Assembly: GCA_002425685.1 (NCBI GenBank)
Contig: DIMS01000082.1
Coordinates: 6,112-17,956 of the forward strand
From: Synergistaceae bacterium UBA5560
GTDB lineage: Bacteria > Synergistota > Synergistia > Synergistales > Aminiphilaceae
DNA: 11,845 nucleotides
Reading direction: 5' to 3'
This document shows, one piece after another, positions 6,333 through 11,845 of the stretch. Position numbers and translations under genes: made by a program. The notes beneath the pieces were generated by a model. It had not been told where the DNA came from. It saw only the letters and a list, made by a program, of their open reading frames with translations, and ran no database searches. Within the stretch, counting starts at the first letter, position 1. Every line of letters begins with the position of its first letter.

Positions 6333-8696
6333 TCACTTCTTCCGCTCCGCGTGGACCCGGGAGAGAGTCCGCTCCAGAAGCTCACGAAGCGCCGCGAACG
6401 TGAACGGTTTCGCCAGATAGTCGTCCATTCCGGCGGCAAGGCAACGATTCCGGTCGTCTTCCATGGCGTTGGCGGTCATGGCCACGATGGGGGTGCGCAT
6501 TGCTGTTCCCTGGCGGCGGCGCATCTCCCGAGTCGCCTGGTAGCCGTCCATGACAGGCATGGAACAATCCATGAACACCAGGTCGAAGAGATCCTTCTCG
6601 AACCGCTCCAACGCTTCGACCCCGTTCGTCGCGACCGTCACCTCGCACCCCATTTTCCGGAGCATTCCCTGGGCAACCGCCTGGTTTACCCTGTTGTCCT
6701 CCACGAGAAGCACCCTGGCCTTGAGTTCCGGAACGGGAGGAACGGCACTCCGGCGCCGTTTCCAGTGGGTTCCGCTCCGTTCCGAACTCCCACCGCTCTC
6801 TGTATCGGCTCTGTTTCGCAAAAGCCGTACCAGAGTGCTGCGAATCAGGGAGGAACGGACGGGTTTGACGAGACAGACCCGGGTGTTCTCCTGCTCCCGG
6901 GTCATCCGGATTTTGTAGGCCATGGAGGCGAGCAGGATCACCGGAGGAGGCGCCGGGAGCGCAGCCTCCCGAAGTGTCCTCACCAGCGCGTCGCCTCCCG
7001 AAGGGGGAATGTCCTGATCCACCACAAGCACGTCGAAGGGAAGCCCCCTCTCTTCCGCCTCTCGAAGAGCAGCGCTCGCCTCATCCGCTGAGAGCGCACT
7101 TTCACAGGACATCCCCCACCATCGCAGATATTTCTCCAGGACGAACACACCGAGAGGATCGGGCCGCACCAAGAGCGCCCGCTTTCCGAGGAGTTCCGGC
7201 GTTCCTTCCTTCGCGTCGTCGTGCCTTTCGTCCACCGGGAGGGAAAGGAGCACCGTGAAGACACTCCCCTCCCCTTCCCGGCTCGACACGGAAATGCTTC
7301 CACCCATCCGCTCCACGAGACTCCGGCTGATGGACAGTCCGAGTCCCGTGCCAGAGTGGCTTTTCGAGGCAGAGGAGTCTCCCTGCATGAATTTTTCGAA
7401 GACGTGACGCTGCGCCTCCATGGACATGCCGATGCCCGTGTCGGAAACGGTGAGACGAAACACGCCGTGCCCCTCGCTCCGCTCCGGGCAGCTCACATGG
7501 AGGAACACGTACCCTTTTTCGGTGAACTTGACGGCGTTTCCCAGCAGGTTGACCAGGACCTGGCGGATGCGTCCCGGATCCCCCAGAACGCGGCGCGGCG
7601 CAGCGGGATCGAAGAAGACGAAGAGACCGAGGCGCTTTTCCTCCGCCCTCGCGGAGAAGAGCTGCCCCACCCCCTCGACGAGAACGGAGAAATCGAAGGA
7701 AAAACGGTGGAGTTCCATCTTTCCCGCCTCGATCTTCGACAGATCGAGGATGTCGTTCAAAATCTCAAGGAGAGAGGCGGCGGACTCCCGAATGGTCTCG
7801 ATCTGATCGCGCTGCTCCGCATCGAGCTCGGACATGAGCGCCAGTTCCGCCATGCCGATGATGCCGTTCATGGGGGTGCGGATTTCGTGGGACATATTCG
7901 CCAGAAATTCGTCCTTCGCCCGGTTCGCCGCCTCCGCCTCGGAGGCGAGGCGTCTCGCCAGCTCCTCCGCACGCTTGCGTTCCGCGATCTCCTGGAGAAG
8001 CACCCGGTTCGCCCGGGCAAGGTCCTCGGTCCGCTCCGCCACCCTCATCTCAAGCTGGTCCCGATACTCCGAAAGCGCCGCCTCGGAGCGTTCGAGACTG
8101 TCGATCTTCCTCCGGAGTTCCTCGTTCAGGTTCCGGACCATCCGGTACAGCTCCAGATTCTGCAGTACGCTCGCTGTACTGTTGAGCACTCCTGAAAAAA
8201 ACGCGAGGGACATGTCCAGCGCCTCTTCCGGAACTGCCTCCAGGACGCCCATGAAAACACCCATGGTACGGTTTGCCGCCGAGGCGGCGGAAAGGAGCAG
8301 GAGGGTTTCACCGTCCTCGGCGGCCACGATGAGCGGCTTCCTCCGCTCCACGAGCCAGGTGAAGGTACGGTTCTCGATGAGACACTCCTTTTCCCGTTCC
8401 AGAAAGGCCATCGCCTCGGGAGGATCCGCGAAGGCACAAACGATCTCCGAACCGCTCTCGGCAAAAAGGAAAAAGGCGACGGCTCGGAGAGGCAGAAGCG
8501 CTCGGATCCGCGAGACCGCCTCGGAGAGCACCGCCTCCGCACCACCCGCCCTGTCCACGACCATGGAGTAGTCCGCGATCCTCGTGGCCGCTCCGAGAAC
8601 TTTGAGAACGGCCTTCCGCTCCTTTTCGAGCTTCCGGACCCGCTCCCTCAGGTGGGACACTCGTCCCCATCCCGGAGAAGCCCTTCTTCCGGACAT
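6333..8696 (-). CDS. Hybrid sensor histidine kinase with GAF-like sensor and two receiver domains
   Basis: Predicted 787-residue cytosolic kinase without membrane segments. Order: N-terminal coiled coil (about 14-32), a GAF-like region (about 45-180), a long coiled coil (about 185-260), HisKA with H270 in MSHEIRTP, and HATPase with N387 (LVNLLGNAVKF), D419 in SDTGIGM and GTGLGLSI (449-456). Two receivers follow. The first (about 505-625) has D560 in LVVDQDIP and K611 but RPD where the acidic pair should be, so it looks degenerate. The second (about 660-780) is intact: E666/D667, D710 in VFMDCSMP, T741, K763. There is no HPt domain, so an external phosphotransfer protein is expected. The start is set by GGGAGGG 8 bases upstream. 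It lies between the amidohydrolase (94-base gap) and the 66-residue gene. The signal is unknown. Confidence 0.95.
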   Translation of the reverse strand: MSGRRASPGWGRVSHLRERVRKLEKERKAVLKVLGAATRIADYSMVVDRAGGAEAVLSEAVSRIRALLPLRAVAFFLFAESGSEIVCAFADPPEAMAFLEREKECLIENRTFTWLVERRKPLIVAAEDGETLLLLSAASAANRTMGVFMGVLEAVPEEALDMSLAFFSGVLNSTASVLQNLELYRMVRNLNEELRRKIDSLERSEAALSEYRDQLEMRVAERTEDLARANRVLLQEIAERKRAEELARRLASEAEAANRAKDEFLANMSHEIRTPMNGIIGMAELALMSELDAEQRDQIETIRESAASLLEILNDILDLSKIEAGKMELHRFSFDFSVLVEGVGQLFSARAEEKRLGLFVFFDPAAPRRVLGDPGRIRQVLVNLLGNAVKFTEKGYVFLHVSCPERSEGHGVFRLTVSDTGIGMSMEAQRHVFEKFMQGDSSASKSHSGTGLGLSISRSLVERMGGSISVSSREGEGSVFTVLLSLPVDERHDDAKEGTPELLGKRALLVRPDPLGVFVLEKYLRWWGMSCESALSADEASAALREAEERGLPFDVLVVDQDIPPSGGDALVRTLREAALPAPPPVILLASMAYKIRMTREQENTRVCLVKPVRSSLIRSTLVRLLRNRADTESGGSSERSGTHWKRRRSAVPPVPELKARVLLVEDNRVNQAVAQGMLRKMGCEVTVATNGVEALERFEKDLFDLVFMDCSMPVMDGYQATREMRRRQGTAMRTPIVAMTANAMEDDRNRCLAAGMDDYLAKPFTFAALRELLERTLSRVHAERKK

Positions 8697-8790
8697 GTTT
8701 CATCCCTCCCCGGGAAAGCCTCTCCGGGCACTCCGCACCGTAGCCTCCCTCGGTCGGGATCACCTCAGGTGCGGCTGTGCTCCGAAGGAA

Positions 8791-10377
8791 TCACCCGATC
8801 CGTTCCCAACCGTCGAGATCGCCCCAGGTACACGCTCCTCCCGCGAAGGTGAGACGTGCCTTGGCGTGCAAAAGCTCTTTCTGCGGCATGGCGAAGAGAT
8901 CGTCCTCGAGAACGGTAAAATCCGCCAGACACCCCGGCGCGAGCCGCCCCAGGTCCTTTCCGCGACCGACCGCCCGGGCAGGGGTGGTGGTGAACATGTG
9001 GAGTGCCTGGTCCAGATCGAGCTTCTGGTTCGGCAGGAAACCACCTTCGGGATTGCCCGCGTCGTCGGTGCGGTTTACCGCAGCCCAGACGCCCCGCCAG
9101 GGATTCAGGGGTTCCACCGGGCTGTCGCTGGACGCGGAAAGCGGAATCCCCGCCTCCAGGAGCGTTCGCCAGGCATAGCTCCAGTTTACCCGGACGAGAC
9201 CGAGACGGAGGGGAGCAATGCCCAGGTCGCTCGGCACGAAGGAGGGTTGCACGTCCCCGAAGACGGGCAACGCAGCGAGACGCGCCACCTGGTCCGGGCG
9301 ACACACCTGGAGATGGTTGATGCGGTAGGGAAAAGCCAGCGGAGGCCACGGAGCGGACTCCACCGCCTCCAGGGCATCCAGAGCCTGGTCCAGCGCGGCG
9401 TCCCCGATGGTGTGGATCAGGGTCTGCAATCCCCTGGTCCGGGCCTCCCGAAGCAGTCCGACGAGATGTTCCAGGCTGTGGTTCAGAAGCCCTCTGTTGT
9501 CCGGATCATCCGCGTAGGGTTCGGAGAGCGCCGCCGTTCGGGCGCCGATGGTGCCGTCGAGATAGAGCTTGAACCCCTGAAAGGTGACCCGTCCGTCGCC
9601 GAAGCCGCTTTGCAGAGGAGGCACGGGAAACTTGTCGTGGTAAGAGAAGACCCGCACGGGGAGTCTGTTCTTCCGGAAGAGTCCCTGATAGAGGTCGAGT
9701 CCCTCCTCCATGCCGTAGTAGTCCGCGCCGCAGGGATGGATGGAGGTGACGCCATAGCTCGCGAGTTCTCTGCAGGCATCGCCCAGGAGTTCCTCCATGC
9801 GCCCGCCACCAAAGAGCTCCGCCTTCATGGTCTCCAGGAGGGGAAAGGCCGCTTCCTCAAGCAGGACCCCGTCGTGGTCGCTCTCCGGGGAGCCGATGAG
9901 CCCGCCTCGAAGAAGCGCCCTACCGTTCGCCACGTTCACGTGGGTGCACACCCGCTGCAGCACCACGGGCTGTGAAAGACCCAGACCGTCCAGGTCCCGG
10001 CGCTCCGGCATGCGGGAATCGCTCCATCGGGCGTTGTTGAACTTCACACCGTAGATCCACCCGTCGGGCGGGCAGGCGGCGGCGGCGTTCCTGATCCGCG
10101 CCAGAAGATCGCTCAACGAAACCGCGTCCTCAAGGTCGAGGGCAAAGCGCTGTTTGGCGTACATGTTCAGGTGCAGATGCCCATCGGTCATCCCGGGGAC
10201 AACCGACTCTCCCGACAGGTCGAGAGAACGCGCATCCCTTGCGGAGGGATGCCGCTCGACCTCTTCGGCGGTACCCACCACAACGATTCTCTCCCCGAGG
10301 ACAAGCATCTCCTTCGCCCGGGGACATCCGGCCTCGCCGGTCCACAGTTTTCCTCCCCGGATCCGTAAAGCGCGCAT
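8791..10377 (-). CDS. Metal-dependent amidohydrolase (Amidohydro_3, YtcJ-like)
   Basis: Predicted 528-residue cytosolic hydrolase of the amidohydrolase superfamily, acting on C-N bonds of an unknown substrate. Visible metal-site motifs: DGHLHLNM with H67 and H69, GFKLYLDGTIG with K270 as a likely bridging ligand, H322 in LIHTIGD, H355 in RINHLQV and D418 in SSDSPVEPLNPW. The N-terminal strand-rich segment and the C-terminal GRLAPGCLADFTVLEDD form the usual small beta domain. Length is typical. The ATG at 10377 sits 7 bases after GGGAGG; the GTG one codon earlier would be too close. It is the first gene of the minus-strand series with the hybrid kinase and the 66-residue gene. Relatives include N-substituted formamide deformylase-like and exoenzyme-regulator-like proteins; the substrate is not predictable here. 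Confidence 0.94.
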   Translation of the reverse strand: MRALRIRGGKLWTGEAGCPRAKEMLVLGERIVVVGTAEEVERHPSARDARSLDLSGESVVPGMTDGHLHLNMYAKQRFALDLEDAVSLSDLLARIRNAAAACPPDGWIYGVKFNNARWSDSRMPERRDLDGLGLSQPVVLQRVCTHVNVANGRALLRGGLIGSPESDHDGVLLEEAAFPLLETMKAELFGGGRMEELLGDACRELASYGVTSIHPCGADYYGMEEGLDLYQGLFRKNRLPVRVFSYHDKFPVPPLQSGFGDGRVTFQGFKLYLDGTIGARTAALSEPYADDPDNRGLLNHSLEHLVGLLREARTRGLQTLIHTIGDAALDQALDALEAVESAPWPPLAFPYRINHLQVCRPDQVARLAALPVFGDVQPSFVPSDLGIAPLRLGLVRVNWSYAWRTLLEAGIPLSASSDSPVEPLNPWRGVWAAVNRTDDAGNPEGGFLPNQKLDLDQALHMFTTTPARAVGRGKDLGRLAPGCLADFTVLEDDLFAMPQKELLHAKARLTFAGGACTWGDLDGWERIG

Positions 10378-10773
10378 CACTGTTCCTCCCTCTCCGTCGC
10401 CGTTTTTGAAAAGACCTGTGCGGCATTTCCGGGAAAAATGTGTTCTTCTTTACGCTCCATGGTGCCTCAAAAGAGGCGGCGCCGCAAGCACCTCCGTAAA
10501 AAAACGCCATGTCGACGTACACGCTCTTTCCGAAGTCCGCATCTCCCTTTGCGTCCCCCTCGAAATCCCCTCCGGAACCGCGGCTTTGCTCGCCTTCTTC
10601 AGAACCAGGAAGCAGCCACTCCTCCCCATCCACAGGGGCGAACCGCCCCTTCCCCCGCCGTTCTCTCGCCTTTCGCAGCGCTGTCCGGCACTACCGTTTT
10701 GTCCACCTCTGCCGGGTTGAGGCAACAACCGCTCCTACTCCATACTCCATCCCAGAGAAAAACCACGCTGCGC

Positions 10774-10804
10774 GTGACCGAGGACATTTTCCCTGTCCTG
10801 TCAC
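10774..10804. repeat. Long dyad upstream of the FAD oxidase promoter, candidate operator
   Basis: GTGAC-CG-AGGACA, a 7-base centre, then TGTCCT-GTCAC. Eleven complementary bases per side are interrupted only by a 2-base CG bulge on the left. It ends 17 bases before the -35 box. No T-run follows directly on either strand, so a regulator-binding site is the most likely reading. The activator or repressor is not in the window. Confidence 0.5.
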
Positions 10805-10809
10805 AAACA

Positions 10810-10842
10810 AAAAAACCGGCATTGACTTTCTCGCGGTTTTTT
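10810..10842. repeat. Inverted repeat flanking the -35 box
   Basis: AAAAAACCG (10810-10818) and CGGTTTTTT (10834-10842) are exact 9-base inverted arms separated by 15 bases that contain the -35 box. It could be an operator overlapping the promoter. On the minus strand it also resembles a weak terminator, but with only three G-C pairs. Confidence 0.4.
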
Positions 10843-10850
10843 GATAAATT
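10822..10850 (+). promoter_or_regulatory. Sigma-70-type promoter of the FAD oxidase gene
   Basis: TTGACT (5 of 6), a 17-base spacer, then TAAATT (4 of 6). Transcription would begin near 10857, giving a leader of about 258 bases before the start codon at 11115, unusually long for this window. Confidence 0.65.
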
Positions 10851-10902
10851 TCAGCACCATAAATGTTGATCATTTCTGCACCGTGCAAGAGAGGGGTTGT
10901 GT

Positions 10903-10956
10903 ACGTGTTTCGTCTTTCCGCAGGACAAGGAAACGCGTCTTTTTATTTTTACTTTT
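10903..10956 (+). terminator. First leader hairpin with U-rich tail (terminator-like)
   Basis: ACGTGTTTC (10903-10911) pairs with GAAACGCGT (10930-10938): nine pairs with one G-U, extended by GTC/GAC inside. It is followed by CTTTTTATTTTTACTTTT. This looks like an intrinsic terminator about 45 bases after the predicted transcription start. Confidence 0.6.
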
Positions 10957-10970
10957 GGTACGCCACCTGA
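10905..10970 (+). CDS. Candidate leader peptide, 21 residues, aromatic-rich
   Basis: GTG at 10905 follows AGAGAGGGG with 8 bases between. The frame gives a 21-residue peptide ending SFYFYFWYAT, then TGA at 10968-10970. Seven consecutive aromatic codons (10941-10961) recall leader peptides of phe/trp attenuators. The stop abuts GGGCTCCC, a copy of part of the downstream terminator. The same frame can also start at ATG 10863, which has no ribosome-binding site. Caution: the aromatic codons coincide with the T-rich tail of the first hairpin, which would encode Phe and Tyr in this frame anyway. Real translation is unproven. Confidence 0.3.
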   Translation: MFRLSAGQGNASFYFYFWYAT

Positions 10971-11036
10971 GGGCTCCCACCTGGAACGGTCGGTGCAAAG
11001 GCGGACGTGCCGAACGAAACTCAGGCCGGGTAGCCC
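10966..11036 (+). promoter_or_regulatory. Candidate antiterminator in the FAD oxidase leader
   Basis: GGGCTCCC at 10971-10978 is identical to 11045-11052 in the 3' arm of the second terminator. It can therefore pair equally well with the terminator 5' arm (GGG-T-AGCCC, 11028-11036). CCTGAG (10966-10971) also matches CTCAGG (11020-11025) in reverse complement. Between them lies a 30-base hairpin (10987-11016; ten-base arms with one mismatch and two G-U pairs). Pairing of 10971-10978 with 11028-11036 would prevent terminator formation. Confidence 0.4.
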
Positions 11037-11068
11037 GAAGAAAAGGGCTCCCGGCCTTCTCTTTTTCC
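11023..11068 (+). terminator. Second leader terminator (attenuator) before the FAD oxidase gene
   Basis: AGGCCGGG-T-AGCCC, loop GAAGAAAA, then GGGCT-CCCGGCCT: thirteen pairs with one bulged T, followed by TCTCTTTTTCC. This is a strong intrinsic terminator ending about 47 bases before the start codon and well downstream of the predicted promoter. It should stop most transcripts unless overridden. Confidence 0.8.
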
Positions 11069-11114
11069 TTTCCCCCAGGCGAACATGACATGGACCGAGA
11101 AGGAGACGACGCTG

Positions 11115-11845
11115 ATGTCCACAGAACACATTTCCGAAAAAAGAACCTACGGGCGACTCACCGAAGAGGTGCTGGAGAAAATCAGGGAAATCCTCGGCGA
11201 GAGGAACGTCTCCCTGGATCCGGAGAAACGGCAGACCTACTCCTTCGACCAAGTACCGAGGGGACATTGGGAGGACAAATTTCTCTCCGACGTGGTGGTC
11301 TTTCCCGAGACGACGGAACAGATTGCGGCCCTGCTCGCCCTCGCGAACCGTCTGCGCATTCCCGTGACACCCCGGGGAGCCGGCACAGGGCTCTCGGGAG
11401 GCGCCATTCCCCTGCACGGAGGCATCGTCCTCTCCACGGAGAAGATGAACCGAATCCTGGAGCTGGACGAGAACAATCTCACCATCACAGTCGAACCCGG
11501 GGTGGTGACCGCGGAGATCACGAAGGCCGCCCGCGTTGCGGGGCTTCTCTACGCGGGAGATCCCTGCAGCGGTGATGCCTCTTTCATCGGAGGCAACGTG
11601 GCGGAGAACGCCGGAGGCAACAAGGTTGTGAAGTACGGCTCCACAGGAACCTCGGTGCTGGCCCTCGAAGTGGTTCTCGCCGACGGCTCCGTCACCTGGT
11701 TCGGCGGCAAACGCCGCAAGGACGTGACGGGCTACGACTTCGTCCATCTCCTCGCCGGTTCCGAGGGAACCCTCGGGATCATCACGAAAATCATCCTCCG
11801 CCTCCTTCCCCTGCCGACGAAAGTGGTGGATCTCCTCGTTCCCTT
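11115..11845 (+). CDS. FAD-linked oxidase, GlcD / D-lactate dehydrogenase type (N-terminal part, 3' end outside window)
   Basis: 243 residues are visible of a protein normally about 450-480 long. It is a flavoprotein of the FAD_binding_4 family that oxidises 2-hydroxy acids such as glycolate or D-lactate to 2-oxo acids. Visible FAD-binding elements: PRGAGTGLSGG (86-96), ITVEPGVVTAEI (124-135), GGNVAENAGG (159-168), KDVTGYDF (202-209) and AGSEGTLGIIT (214-224). There is no signal peptide. The ATG at 11115 is preferred because AAGGAG lies 9 bases upstream; an in-frame ATG at 11085 has only a weak AGGCG before it. Expression is probably controlled by the leader terminators upstream. The substrate-determining C-terminal domain is outside the window. 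Confidence 0.95.
   Translation, partial: MSTEHISEKRTYGRLTEEVLEKIREILGERNVSLDPEKRQTYSFDQVPRGHWEDKFLSDVVVFPETTEQIAALLALANRLRIPVTPRGAGTGLSGGAIPLHGGIVLSTEKMNRILELDENNLTITVEPGVVTAEITKAARVAGLLYAGDPCSGDASFIGGNVAENAGGNKVVKYGSTGTSVLALEVVLADGSVTWFGGKRRKDVTGYDFVHLLAGSEGTLGIITKIILRLLPLPTKVVDLLVP

Larger units (their letters stand above)
10378..11114. other. 737-base divergent regulatory region
   Basis: The left part (10378-10800) has no supported gene and I could not find a convincing minus-strand promoter for the amidohydrolase. It holds several perfect short hairpins: 10464-10477 (GCCTC/GAGGC, loop AAAA), 10634-10650 (AGGGGCG/CGCCCCT, loop AAC), 10764-10776 (CACGC/GCGTG) and the dyad at 10774-10804. 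The right part (10810-11114) holds the FAD oxidase promoter and a roughly 258-base leader with two terminator-like hairpins, listed separately. Confidence 0.6.

Noticed and set aside
7221..8195. 324-codon plus-strand frame within the hybrid kinase gene
   Set aside because: Antisense shadow of the kinase, whose HisKA, HATPase and coiled-coil regions are intact on the minus strand.
8761..8771. CACCT-C-AGGTG palindrome between amidohydrolase and kinase genes
   Set aside because: Only five-base arms, expected by chance in a GC-rich window; no associated promoter elements.
10953..10985. Resemblance to a T-box leader (GGTAC and CACC near the terminator)
   Set aside because: The conserved AGGGTGGNACCGCG antiterminator sequence and a stem I specifier loop are absent.
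10990..11036. Resemblance to a cyclic-di-GMP-I riboswitch (GCAAAG and GGGTAGCC fragments)
   Set aside because: The conserved core segments and paired helices of that class are not present in order; only short chance matches.

Overview
The window is GC-rich, densely coded bacterial chromosome. It carries eight clear protein genes plus one small unrecognised gene. The mix (iron-dependent alcohol dehydrogenase, polar amino-acid ABC uptake system, YtcJ-type amidohydrolase, GlcD-type FAD oxidase, strong GGAGG ribosome-binding sites) fits an amino-acid-using anaerobe. Synergistota is my best guess from the look of the proteins, but nothing in the window proves the phylum. I see no tRNA, rRNA, CRISPR array, insertion sequence or phage gene.

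Layout, left to right. (1) Bases 1-620, plus strand: the C-terminal half of a HisKA_2-type sensor histidine kinase, cut by the window edge. (2) Bases 703-1851, minus: an iron-dependent alcohol dehydrogenase. It converges on the kinase and shares a hairpin terminator in which the kinase stop codon is embedded. (3) A 642-base non-coding gap with several inverted repeats. (4) Bases 2494-3920, minus: permease and ATPase of a PAAT-family amino-acid transporter, overlapping by ATGA. Bases 4102-4860, plus: its periplasmic binding protein, divergently transcribed from a near-consensus sigma-70 promoter. (5) Bases 5244-6083, plus: an alpha/beta hydrolase. (6) Bases 6074-10377, minus: a likely co-transcribed series of amidohydrolase, hybrid sensor kinase with two receiver domains, and a 66-residue orphan protein whose end overlaps the hydrolase gene. 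(7) Bases 10378-11114: a 737-base divergent regulatory region. (8) Bases 11115-11845, plus: the N-terminal part of a GlcD-like FAD-linked oxidase, cut by the window edge.

How they may work together: the transporter imports a polar amino acid, and the amidohydrolase, alcohol dehydrogenase and FAD oxidase are catabolic or redox enzymes that could act on amino-acid-derived products. The two kinases are signalling proteins with no response-regulator gene beside them in the window. These links are inferred from family and position.

The most interesting part is the leader of the FAD oxidase gene. A good promoter is followed by two intrinsic-terminator-like hairpins in tandem. A possible 21-codon leader peptide contains seven aromatic codons in a row, and its stop codon abuts an 8-base copy of the second terminator's 3' arm. 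That copy could form an alternative antiterminator. The geometry resembles trp/phe-type attenuation, but the aromatic run lies in the U-rich tail of the first hairpin and may be coincidence.
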